Shown: positions 1 to 6,673, numbered from the stretch's first letter. The stretch: 14,264 nucleotides of DNA from Gallionellaceae bacterium (GCA_003151655.1 PLYB01000062.1:5989-20252); one strand, 5' to 3'. Numbers and translations are program-made. The notes: a model not told the origin generated them from the letters alone.

Positions 1-716
1 AGCTTGCGCACTTCATCCGCCACCACGGCAAAACCGCGCCCGGATTCACCGGCTCGAGCTGCTTCGATGGCCGCGTTTAGAGCCAATAAATTAGTTTGTT
101 TGGAAATGCCGTCGATCTCGCCCAGTACATCGAGAATGCCGGTCACCTGATGACTTACCTCATCCATCTTTTCCACCAGCTCCATCGCGATTTTACTGTT
201 GCTAACGATGCTCCCGACCAGCTCCTGAAGTGTCCCCGATGTTTCTTGGATAAAGTCCTCCATGCTTACCGTTTTTTCATGTCCGGCACCATGGTCTCCT
301 TTTACGATGGAAAGCGCCATGTCGCGCTGGCTCTGGATAAGGTTTTGCATACCGCTGAAGCTTTCCAGCAATTTCCCTATTGCATCGCTGAGCAGGTTCT
401 GTACCTGCGTAAGGTCGGCATTCGCACCGGAAAAATGCTTGGCGAATTGCGGATGGGTCTGCGTCAACACGTCCTCTACCGCGCTTTGCGGGAGGGCGGC
501 TGTTCTTTTATGTTCATTTTCTTCTTTCTCCTCATTCTTTCCAATGTATATCAGGAAGGCGAAAAGAACCGCAATTGTAATGAGGTGTTCTGCAATATCG
601 AAGATGATTGAAGAGACCGTCGTCAATACGAATTGCAAAACAACCGAGACAATGGCCACAACAACCATAAATGCTAGCAGTTTTATATTACGTTTTTTTC
701 TCTGTTCGTTTTGCAT
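1..716 (-). CDS. Methyl-accepting chemotaxis protein-like receptor, 3' part missing (window edge)
   Basis: An open frame starts at ATG 716-714 and runs without a stop to the window edge, giving 238 complete codons. A Shine-Dalgarno GAGGT lies 5 nt upstream of the start (forward-strand complement at 721-725). Two hydrophobic segments, about residues 11-34 and 41-58, are separated by only a few residues, so there is almost no periplasmic sensor. No HAMP domain is recognisable after the second segment. A coiled-coil region follows. The conserved signalling tip begins near residue 200 (EIDGISKQTNLLALNAAIEA) and continues to VADEVRKL at the edge, the region that contacts CheA and CheW/CheV. The tip differs from the three full receptors here (ISKQ and GESGRG in place of IAEQ and GEQGRG). 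It is probably a membrane-anchored transducer that senses something cytoplasmic or membrane-derived. The missing C-terminus prevents a closer call. Confidence 0.85.
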   Translation of the reverse strand, partial: MQNEQRKKRNIKLLAFMVVVAIVSVVLQFVLTTVSSIIFDIAEHLITIAVLFAFLIYIGKNEEKEENEHKRTAALPQSAVEDVLTQTHPQFAKHFSGANADLTQVQNLLSDAIGKLLESFSGMQNLIQSQRDMALSIVKGDHGAGHEKTVSMEDFIQETSGTLQELVGSIVSNSKIAMELVEKMDEVSHQVTGILDVLGEIDGISKQTNLLALNAAIEAARAGESGRGFAVVADEVRK

Positions 717-758
717 GATTACCTCACTTCAATCGTGACTACCCTGTATCCCCGTCGC

Positions 759-1151
759 TTACTCCCCTCTCACACTTGTGGGAGAGGGGCTGGGGGAGAG
801 GGTAAGTGTTAAATGTATTTTTTCTAACACGCCTTCTATCTGTTGCATCACTTCATTGTTCCAAAAACGCAATACTGTATAACCTTGGTTGCGCAGCCAT
901 GCATCGCGATACTGATCGTATTTCACTTGATCGGCATGCTGCCCGCCGTCGATCTCAATAATTAACATTTGCTCCACGCACACAAAATCGATGATGTAGC
1001 GCCCCATGGGTTTTTGCCGCTTAAATTTTAATCCCATGAAACGATGTGCCCGCAAGTGATACCACATCTGCTGCTCAGCTTTAGTTTGGTTGGTACGTAG
1101 CATCTTGGCATTGCTTAGTCTTTTTGCATCAAGCGCCAGTTTGTCTAGCAT
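759..1151 (-). CDS. DUF559 family protein (predicted PD-(D/E)XK, Vsr-like nuclease fold)
   Basis: The 130-residue product matches the DUF559 pattern: KAEQQMWYHLR near residues 24-34, GRYIIDF with Asp55, then LIIEIDGGQH with Glu66, Asp68 and His72, and a closing VLRFWNNEV near residues 93-101. The family is predicted to have a PD-(D/E)XK endonuclease fold; Asp55 and the ExD pair would be the metal-binding residues. No substrate is established. The start codon at 1151 abuts one 43-bp repeat, which supplies a purine-rich GGAG 5 nt upstream. The last 14 or so residues (LSPSPSPTSVRGE) are encoded by an inverted second copy, and the TAA lies immediately beyond it. The tail is therefore repeat-derived and probably not part of the fold. 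The gene is unrelated to its chemotaxis neighbours, and no methyltransferase or mismatch-repair gene is adjacent. It looks like an insertion after cheA. Confidence 0.85.
   Translation of the reverse strand: MLDKLALDAKRLSNAKMLRTNQTKAEQQMWYHLRAHRFMGLKFKRQKPMGRYIIDFVCVEQMLIIEIDGGQHADQVKYDQYRDAWLRNQGYTVLRFWNNEVMQQIEGVLEKIHLTLTLSPSPSPTSVRGE
762..804. repeat. 43-bp palindromic repeat, left copy flanking the DUF559 gene
   Basis: Read on the plus strand, a hairpin (CCCCTCTCACAC, 2-nt loop, GTGGGAGAGGGG, one internal mismatch) is followed by CTGGGGGAGAGGGTA. It is an inverted copy of 1151-1193, with 39 of 43 positions identical by hand alignment. The hairpin faces outward and the GGGTA end faces the DUF559 gene. 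The DUF559 frame reads through the whole copy. Confidence 0.85.
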
Positions 1152-1193
1152 ACCCTCTCCCCCAGCCCCTCTCCCGCTAGCGGGAGAGGGGAG
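1151..1193. repeat. 43-bp palindromic repeat, right copy flanking the DUF559 gene
   Basis: Read on the plus strand, TACCCTCTCCCCCAG is followed by a perfect hairpin with 12-bp arms (CCCCTCTCCCGC, loop TA, GCGGGAGAGGGG). It is the inverted partner of 762-804. It begins 3 nt after the cheA stop codon at 1197 and ends at the DUF559 start codon, where it supplies the Shine-Dalgarno-like purines. Confidence 0.85.
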
Positions 1194-1196
1194 TTG

Positions 1197-3059
1197 TTAA
1201 TGTCCGCCTTCGCCGAGCAATTCCTTGATGTCAAGAATCAAAACAATCTCGCCTTCACTCGACATGGTAACGCCCGCGACCCCTTTGGGTCGGAAGGTGT
1301 CGAGGGATTTGATCACCACGTCATCGTGGCCGGCAAAACCGTCTGCCGTCAGGATGAAACTTTGATTGCCGACTTGCATCAGTACGCCCACTTCGGATTT
1401 GCCGGACTCCTCCCAGCCGATTAAATTCGCCAACGACTTCACCGGTAGCACTTCACCGCGCACTACCATGGTGGGTCGCCCGGAAATCAGTTGTTGTTCT
1501 GCCTGCGTCACCGACATAATTTCGCGCACCATCGACAGCGGTACTGCAAAAGGCTGGTCGCTGAGACGCAACAGCAGCACAGGCAGAATAGCCAAAGTCA
1601 GTGGCAAGGAAATGGTAAAGGTCGATCCGTTGCCAACCTCCGATTCGATAACAATCGAGCCGTTCAGTTTGGAGATATTGGTCTTCACCACATCCATGCC
1701 GACACCACGACCGGAAACACTTGAAATTTCGTCTTTGGTAGAGAACCCCGGCAGGAAGATCAGATTCAAACTGCCAGTCTCATCCAGCGCACTGGCTGCT
1801 TCCGGTGTAATCAATCCCTTTTCGATGGCTTTGCGGCGGATCACTTCCGGGCGCATGCCCTTGCCGTCGTCGGAAATACTGATCAGAATATGATCACCTT
1901 CCTGACGTGCTCCCAAATACACCGAACTCTTGATTGGCTTACCGGAGGCGGCACGTTCCTCGGCGCTTTCCACGCCGTGATCCACCGCGTTACGCACCAA
2001 GTGAACCAGCGGATCGTTCAAATCCTCGATCATGGTCTTGTCGATTTCAGTCTCTTCGCCGGACAAAACCAACTCGACATCTTTGCCCAATTGACGGGCC
2101 AAATCGCGCGCCAAACGCGGATATTTCTTGAACAGTCGCCCGATGGGCTGCATGCGCGTATTCATCACCGCATTCTGCAAACTCACTACCAGCATATCCA
2201 ACTGGCTTACCGATTCGTCCAAAGACTTGAGTGTCTCGGGGTCGGAGCGTCCCTGCAAAATATCACTGCGCAAATGCGTTAAGCGGTTCTTGGTCAAGCC
2301 GATTTCACCGGACAGATTGAGCACCTGATCGAGACGATCAGTGTCCACCCGTATGGTATTGTCTTTCGCGGCAGGCTCTGCTTCGCGACGGGTTGGTGCT
2401 GGCGCAGCAGCGCGTCCCGGTACATCTTCCCCGCGACGGCCAAATGCACTCTGCAAGAGTTTTTCTTCATCGATGACGGGAGTGGCAGCAGGTGCTGCGG
2501 GGGGCGCAACTGATGCCGGTACAGCGGCAGGAGTTTGACCAACCAACGTTTGATATAGCGCATTCCAATCCGGGCCGTTCTGGGCGGCGGTTTGCAATGC
2601 AGTAGAAACTGCGGGGGCTGCCGGAGCAGGAGCAGCGGCTTTGGACGCGCCATTCAACGATACTTCTTTGCCTTCCAGCGCTGCCTCCAGCGCATCCAGC
2701 ACGGCTTGCGGGGCGCGTTGTGGTTGCACCCCTCTGCCGAGATCGTTGAACATTAGACGTACATCACCGGTGGCCGCCATAATGACATCCAACAAGCTGG
2801 GATTGAGTTGCAATTGGTCGGTACGCAATTTGTCGAAGAGATTTTCGGTCAAATGGCATAGCGTCACCAGTTCCGTCGCGTTCAGGAATCCGGCACCACC
2901 TTTGATGGTGTGAAAGCCGCGAAAAACCACATTCAGAATTCCTTTGTCTTTCGGCGATTTTTCCAGATCCATCAATTTGCTGTCCACATCGGCCAGCAAA
3001 TCGGATGCTTCTAACAGAAAATCCTGCAACAACTCTTCCATGCCTGTGAAGTCGTTCAT
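1197..3059 (-). CDS. cheA: Chemotaxis sensor histidine kinase CheA (no recognisable P2 domain)
   Basis: This 620-residue protein is the central kinase that autophosphorylates under receptor control and passes phosphate to CheY. The N-terminal HPt domain (about 5-110) has the phospho-acceptor His50 in FRGFHTIKGGAGFL. An Ala/Pro-rich linker (about 135-230) occupies the place where E. coli CheA has P2. The dimerisation domain starts near 235 (NTIRVDTDRLDQVLNLSGEI). The ATPase domain has the N box HLVRNAVDHG (353-362), DDGKGM (397-402) and GRGVGMDVV (450-458). The CheW-like P5 domain covers about 490-617. GAGG lies 8 nt upstream of the ATG (TTGAGGTTTAAAA). cheZ is 219 bp upstream, and a REP-like repeat fills part of that gap. 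Identity is secure. The missing P2 implies CheY binds elsewhere, or weakly. Confidence 0.97.
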   Translation of the reverse strand: MNDFTGMEELLQDFLLEASDLLADVDSKLMDLEKSPKDKGILNVVFRGFHTIKGGAGFLNATELVTLCHLTENLFDKLRTDQLQLNPSLLDVIMAATGDVRLMFNDLGRGVQPQRAPQAVLDALEAALEGKEVSLNGASKAAAPAPAAPAVSTALQTAAQNGPDWNALYQTLVGQTPAAVPASVAPPAAPAATPVIDEEKLLQSAFGRRGEDVPGRAAAPAPTRREAEPAAKDNTIRVDTDRLDQVLNLSGEIGLTKNRLTHLRSDILQGRSDPETLKSLDESVSQLDMLVVSLQNAVMNTRMQPIGRLFKKYPRLARDLARQLGKDVELVLSGEETEIDKTMIEDLNDPLVHLVRNAVDHGVESAEERAASGKPIKSSVYLGARQEGDHILISISDDGKGMRPEVIRRKAIEKGLITPEAASALDETGSLNLIFLPGFSTKDEISSVSGRGVGMDVVKTNISKLNGSIVIESEVGNGSTFTISLPLTLAILPVLLLRLSDQPFAVPLSMVREIMSVTQAEQQLISGRPTMVVRGEVLPVKSLANLIGWEESGKSEVGVLMQVGNQSFILTADGFAGHDDVVIKSLDTFRPKGVAGVTMSSEGEIVLILDIKELLGEGGH

Positions 3060-3175
3060 TTTTTAAACCTCAAGTTTTCTAGCGATTCGACATTCCGCAC
3101 CCTTGCGGGAGATGTTACAGAACCGCTGTTGCAATTACATTTCGACCAAACAACCTATAAACAAGCAAAACCATT

Positions 3176-3267
3176 GTAGGAGCGCAATTTACCTCGAAGA
3201 GGTTCTTGTACCCTTCAGGGTGTTGCGCGATGATTTTCAACAATCGCTCGATGAATCGAGCTCCTAC
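3176..3267. repeat. REP-like composite palindrome between cheZ and cheA
   Basis: The unit is bounded by inverted octamers, GTAGGAGC at 3176-3183 and GCTCCTAC at 3260-3267. Inside are several small hairpins: CCTCGAAGAGG, ACCCTTCAGGGT and GCTCGATGAATCGAGC (7-bp arms). On the minus strand it begins 11 nt after the cheZ stop with GTAG followed by a hairpin. That layout resembles REP sequences, which carry a GTAG-type tetranucleotide beside a palindrome. No REP-associated transposase gene is in the window. Confidence 0.65.
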
Positions 3268-3278
3268 ATTGATTGAGT

Positions 3279-4052
3279 TTAGAACCCCAAACTTTCCAGC
3301 AGGTCATCCACTTGTGCCTGGCTGGTCACTACATCGGTGCGTCCCTCTGCGTTGATGACCGGACCGTTCAACAAACCGGAATCAATTTTTACCGATGGCG
3401 GAGCGTTCTCCACCAGCAGCATTACCAACTGCTGTTCCATTTGTTGGGTAACTTCGGTAATTTTTTTGATAACTTGTCCGGTCAGATCCTGGAAATCCTG
3501 TGCCATCATGATTTCGGTCAAATAGCCACTGGTCGCTTTGGTTTGTTTTGGCACTTCTACCAGATAGGCATGAGTGCGTGTCGCCAGTTGCTTAAACTGT
3601 TCGGCATCCAATTGTTGGCTGAAAAGCTTTTGCCATTCGCCGGAAAGATATTTGGCTTCACCTTCGATTTTATCCACTACCGGTTGTGCTGCCTCGGTGG
3701 CGTTCAATACGCGTTCAGCCGCTTGCTGTGTCATGGTCGCAATATAGGCAAGCCGATCACGCGCGTCCGGGATGGCACTCGCCGCTTTTTGCAGATTTTT
3801 ATCCACCCCAAGTTCGCGCAGGCTTTCGTGCAGCGAGCGTGTCATGTGACCGATCTTGTTGATCACCTCGGAATTTTCCTCCGGCTTGGCAGCCCCTGAT
3901 TTAGCTACGGCAGGTTTTGCAGCCGGTTTCGCGGCAGCGGGTTTTACTTCAGCAGGCTTAGCTTCGGCAGCCGGTGCTTCGGTATCACTGTTGGAAACAA
4001 TACTATCAAACAGTGCTTCCAAATCGTCTGAATCATTATTAGCGTTTGACAT
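3279..4052 (-). CDS. cheZ: Protein phosphatase CheZ
   Basis: CheZ dephosphorylates CheY-P and ends the motor signal. The 257-residue product has the conserved MAQDFQDLTGQVIKK segment, in which the Asp and Gln of DLTGQ (about Asp189 and Gln193) correspond to E. coli Asp143 and catalytic Gln147. The C-terminus AQVDDLLESLGF is the CheY-docking helix, almost the same as in E. coli. Residues about 27-59 form an Ala/Lys/Pro-rich linker after the N-terminal acidic motif DDLEALFDSIV. I chose ATG 4052-4050 because GTGAGAG lies just upstream and the result starts MSNANND. A GTG at 4064 would overlap the cheY stop by 3 bases and add four residues, but has no ribosome-binding site. cheY ends 8 bp upstream, so the two are surely cotranscribed. 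Confidence 0.95.
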   Translation of the reverse strand: MSNANNDSDDLEALFDSIVSNSDTEAPAAEAKPAEVKPAAAKPAAKPAVAKSGAAKPEENSEVINKIGHMTRSLHESLRELGVDKNLQKAASAIPDARDRLAYIATMTQQAAERVLNATEAAQPVVDKIEGEAKYLSGEWQKLFSQQLDAEQFKQLATRTHAYLVEVPKQTKATSGYLTEIMMAQDFQDLTGQVIKKITEVTQQMEQQLVMLLVENAPPSVKIDSGLLNGPVINAEGRTDVVTSQAQVDDLLESLGF

Positions 4053-4060
4053 GGCATCTC

Positions 4061-4456
4061 TCACTTCATAGTTAGAAATATTTTTTGCAACTTCTCGTTT
4101 AACGTCCCAGCCGTAAACGGTTTTACTACATAACCGGAAGCACCTGCCTGGGCGGCTTCGATAATATTTTCGCGCTTGGCTTCGGCGGTAACCATCAACA
4201 CCGGCAAGTGTTTCAACCGCTCATCGGCACGAATAGCCCGCAGCAACTCAATACCCGTCATATTCGGCATATTCCAATCCGACACGACGAACTGAAAATT
4301 GTATTCGGTGCGCAACTTGGCCAATGCGTCCACCCCGTCTTCAGCTTCATGTATATTGACGAAGCCGAGTTCTTTAAGCAGATTCCGCACGATGCGCCGC
4401 ATCGTGGAGAAGTCATCTACTACCAATATCTTCATATTCGGATTTGGGGCTGCCAC
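4061..4456 (-). CDS. cheY: Chemotaxis response regulator CheY
   Basis: This is a single-domain receiver of 131 residues that carries the signal from CheA to the flagellar switch. It is very close to E. coli CheY throughout. Asp14 and Asp15 form the acidic pocket, Asp60 in VSDWNMPNM is the phosphorylation site, Thr90 and Tyr109 are the switch residues, and Lys112 in VVKPF is the conserved lysine. The start is GTG at 4456-4454, with a strong AAGGAG 7-8 nt upstream. An internal ATG at residue 8 lacks such support. It lies 8 bp upstream of cheZ. A GA-rich repeat separates it from the preceding cheV. Confidence 0.97.
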   Translation of the reverse strand: MAAPNPNMKILVVDDFSTMRRIVRNLLKELGFVNIHEAEDGVDALAKLRTEYNFQFVVSDWNMPNMTGIELLRAIRADERLKHLPVLMVTAEAKRENIIEAAQAGASGYVVKPFTAGTLNEKLQKIFLTMK

Positions 4457-4474
4457 GGTGTTCTCCTTAATTCA

Positions 4475-4568
4475 GAGAAGGGAGAAGAGGGAAGGGCGAA
4501 GGGTAAAACCCTCGTGCCCTATATTTGAAGAGACGGTATTACCCTTCTCCCTTATCCCCTTTACCCTT
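4475..4568. repeat. GA-rich imperfect palindrome, copy A (cheV-cheY gap)
   Basis: About 94 bp starting GAGAAGGG and ending CCCTTCTCCCTTATCCCC...CCC. The ends are imperfect inverted repeats. The centre (CTCGTGCCCTATATTTGAAG) resembles that of copy C at 13117-13208. It lies 14 nt after the stop of the upstream cheV gene, with cheY starting 18 nt beyond it. It may act as an mRNA 3'-end structure or be a small non-coding mobile repeat. Confidence 0.65.
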
Positions 4569-4582
4569 TTCATGTTTTTCCT

Positions 4583-5527
4583 TTATAACAACGGTCTGAG
4601 TGTCTCTGATAACATCAACGAATCAAATTTAGGAACGTAATAATCCACGCCTACTCGTTTACCCATCGACTTGTTCGCCTCTGAAGACAACGACGAGTGC
4701 ATTACTACCGGTATGTTGTCGAAGCGTCTGTCAGCTTTGATATGCTGTGTCAACACATAGCCGTCCATTTCCGGCATCTCGGCATCTACCAGAATCACCT
4801 GAATCTGGTGTTGCAACTCAGCCCCGGAATTCTGTGCCGAATCGGCCAATCCTTTCAGTCGGTTCCAACCTTCAAGTCCGTTATGCGCCTGAATGTGTTT
4901 CACACTCATCTTGTCTAACAGTTCTGCTATTTTCTTACGGGCGACTGAAGAGTCATCCACGAAAAAGACGGTCTTTTCCTGCCCTCCTTCAACTTTCTCC
5001 ACCGCGCCGACCACGCCTTCGCCAAACGCGCTGGCCATAATCTGCTCAACATCCAGAATCGAAACCAGCGTGCCATTGTCCAATTCGGTAATCGCCGTAA
5101 TCAGATGCGAGTTGCCGCTCACCATGCCCTCGGCTGCGCGTACTTTGTTCCAGTCCACACGAATGATGCGATCCACATCGCGCACCAGAAATCCGAGCAC
5201 ATGGCGGCTATATTCCGCCACCATCATCACGTGTTGCTCGGCAGGGTCGCCCAAGCCCATAAAACAAGCCAAATTGAGTACCGGCATAACGTGGCCGCGC
5301 AAACTTACGATGCCATCGACTCCATGCGGCATATTCGGTGTCTTGGTAATGCGCACCGCGCGGGTAACTTCTTTAACCTTGAAAACGTTGATGCCGAACA
5401 CTTCATTCGAACCAATGGAGAACAGCAGGATTTCCATCTTGTTGGAACCCGCCAGATTGGTGCGGGCATCGACTGCATCCATTAGCCCGTTATTGTCTTT
5501 GTTGCTATTTGAGTCAGTGAAAGACAT
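4583..5527 (-). CDS. cheV: CheV: CheW-like coupling protein fused to a receiver domain (second of two)
   Basis: CheV couples receptors to CheA and can be tuned by phosphorylation of its receiver. The 314-residue protein has a CheW-like domain (about 28-165; GINVFKVKEV and GIVSLRGHVMPVLNL are typical). A receiver domain follows (about 185-314), with Asp191/Asp192, phospho-site Asp248 in ILVDAEMPEMDGY, Ser278-Ser279 and Lys300 in YYVPKF. The ATG at 5527 has AGGAG about 6 nt upstream. It follows the first cheV gene by only 16 bp and is clearly a tandem paralogue of it, with receiver residues at the same positions. It differs in its longer, Asn/Ser-rich N-terminus and in lacking the short insertion in the CheW-like domain of the first copy. 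Confidence 0.93.
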   Translation of the reverse strand: MSFTDSNSNKDNNGLMDAVDARTNLAGSNKMEILLFSIGSNEVFGINVFKVKEVTRAVRITKTPNMPHGVDGIVSLRGHVMPVLNLACFMGLGDPAEQHVMMVAEYSRHVLGFLVRDVDRIIRVDWNKVRAAEGMVSGNSHLITAITELDNGTLVSILDVEQIMASAFGEGVVGAVEKVEGGQEKTVFFVDDSSVARKKIAELLDKMSVKHIQAHNGLEGWNRLKGLADSAQNSGAELQHQIQVILVDAEMPEMDGYVLTQHIKADRRFDNIPVVMHSSLSSEANKSMGKRVGVDYYVPKFDSLMLSETLRPLL

Positions 5528-5543
5528 GATCTGCTCCTATCAA

Positions 5544-6488
5544 TCAAGCAAGCAAACGCGCAAGCGTTTGTGCTAATTTTTGGGGTTCAAACTTCGGTAC
5601 GTATTCATCCACGCCCACCGCCTTGCCCAGTTGCTGGTTGGAATCGCTGGACAGGGAAGAGTGCATTAACACCGGAATCTTGGCGAAACGAGTATCCGCT
5701 TTGATCTTGCGTGTCAGCATGTAGCCGTCCATCTCCGGCATTTCCACATCGGTGAGAATTACTTGGATGATGTTTTTCACCGGGATGTGCGCGGCATCTG
5801 CGGAATCCGCGATTTTCTTCAACTCTTCCCAGGCACGACTGCCATTGATTGCCGAAATGTATTTCACCTTCATGGCCTCAAGTGTCTTCTCGATTTGTCT
5901 GCGAGCAACCGAGGAGTCGTCGGCAAAAAATACCGTGCGATCAGGCAAGTCGAGCGGCTGCACACTTTTTGCAATCAGATCGTCGTCGCCAAAGTGGCCA
6001 GCTTCGGCCAGTACCTTTTCCACATCCATCATCATGACCAGACGTTTGTCCGTCAACTCGGTAACAGCGGTGACCAGCCCGCCGGTTTGCGATGCAAGCA
6101 TCTCAGGAGGTACTCGCATCGACGACCAATCCAGACGCAAAATGGTATCTACCGCCTCGACCAGAAAGCCCTGTGTATGCCCGTTGTATTCGGTGACGAT
6201 CATGATGGTGGGTTTTACGTCGCATTGCACGCCGACATATTTGGCCAGATCAATCACCGGCACCAGTGAACCACGCAGGCTCACCATGCCTTCTACTGCA
6301 TTTGGCATATTGGGGGACTGGGTTATCTCGGGTACACGCATTACCTCGCGCACCTTGAACACGTTGATGCCGTAAGTCTCGCGCCGACCACTGCGGTTAT
6401 CTACCCCCAGCGTGAACATCAATATCTCCAGCTTGTTGTTCCCCGCCAGCTTGGTGCGCGCATCAATATTTTTTAACAAATCGGACAT
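5544..6488 (-). CDS. cheV: CheV: CheW-like coupling protein fused to a receiver domain (first of two)
   Basis: The product has 314 residues from the chosen start. The CheW-like domain covers about 15-165 (YGINVFKVREVMRVPEI, GMVSLRGSLVPVIDL), with a short extra DNRSGRRET loop early in the domain. The receiver domain covers about 183-314, with the acidic pair in FFADDSSVAR, the phospho-site Asp in ILTDVEMPEMDGY (about 247) and Lys in EYVPKF (about 299). Two ATGs are adjacent. AGGAGG ends only 2 nt before the first (6491) but 5 nt before the second (6488), so I chose 6488. The second cheV gene follows after 16 bp. The upstream gap to the receptor gene holds an inverted repeat pair. No stand-alone cheW is present, so this pair may provide receptor-kinase coupling. 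Confidence 0.93.
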   Translation of the reverse strand: MSDLLKNIDARTKLAGNNKLEILMFTLGVDNRSGRRETYGINVFKVREVMRVPEITQSPNMPNAVEGMVSLRGSLVPVIDLAKYVGVQCDVKPTIMIVTEYNGHTQGFLVEAVDTILRLDWSSMRVPPEMLASQTGGLVTAVTELTDKRLVMMMDVEKVLAEAGHFGDDDLIAKSVQPLDLPDRTVFFADDSSVARRQIEKTLEAMKVKYISAINGSRAWEELKKIADSADAAHIPVKNIIQVILTDVEMPEMDGYMLTRKIKADTRFAKIPVLMHSSLSSDSNQQLGKAVGVDEYVPKFEPQKLAQTLARLLA

Positions 6489-6572
6489 CATGCCCTCCTA
6501 ATCTAAACAGCTAAAAACAACTAACTCTAATTATTTAATCTTCAGTTACTGCCAAACTCTAGTTCCGGTTCG

Positions 6573-6673
6573 TCCCTTCCCCCTTCAAGGGGGAAGGTTA
6601 GGATGGGGGTAAAAGTGGTGAAATAGTCACGACTCTACCCCCTCCCTAGCCCTCCCCCTTGAAGGGGGAGGGA
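6573..6673. repeat. Inverted pair of palindromic repeats (hairpin-GGGGGTA / TACCCCC-hairpin)
   Basis: The left unit (6573-6611) is a CCTTCCCCC/GGGGGAAGG hairpin followed by GGTTAGGATGGGGGTA. The right unit (6636-6673) is TACCCCCTCCCTAGCC followed by a CCCTCCCCC/GGGGGAGGG hairpin, in the opposite orientation. The spacer is 24 bp (6612-6635). The pair begins 29 nt after the receptor stop codon at 6703. The layout (hairpins outside, TACCC inside) and the TACCC(C/T)CTCCC...AGCCC core resemble the repeats around the DUF559 gene. Confidence 0.75.

Larger units (their letters stand above)
762..1193 (-). mobile_element. Putative compact element: DUF559 gene bounded by inverted 43-bp repeats
   Basis: The 432-bp unit has near-identical inverted ends (762-804 and 1151-1193), and the DUF559 gene occupies everything between them. 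It separates cheA from a receptor gene in an otherwise all-chemotaxis cluster, which suggests insertion. I see no clear target-site duplication outside the ends, so a standard DDE transposition product is not supported. Mobility is inferred from structure and context only. The repeats could instead be pre-existing intergenic palindromes that captured or flanked the gene. Confidence 0.45.

Noticed and set aside
262..738. Plus-strand open frame of 158 codons at the left end
   Set aside because: It lies antisense to the receptor-like frame 716-1, which has clear TM segments and the conserved signalling tip.
759..1151. DUF559 gene as part of a restriction-modification or defence operon
   Set aside because: No methyltransferase, helicase or other defence gene is adjacent; both neighbours are chemotaxis genes.
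750..1205. Target-site duplication around the DUF559 unit
   Set aside because: Only a TTA triplet lies near both ends, which is expected by chance and partly belongs to stop codons.
1366..1893. Long plus-strand open frames opposite cheA, and similar ones opposite the cheV and receptor genes
   Set aside because: They mirror well-conserved minus-strand genes, have no recognisable protein families and no good start regions.
6489..6572. Sigma-70 promoter (TTGGCA with an AATAAT box) before the first cheV gene
   Set aside because: The spacing is only about 14 bp, and better spacings give poor -10 matches.
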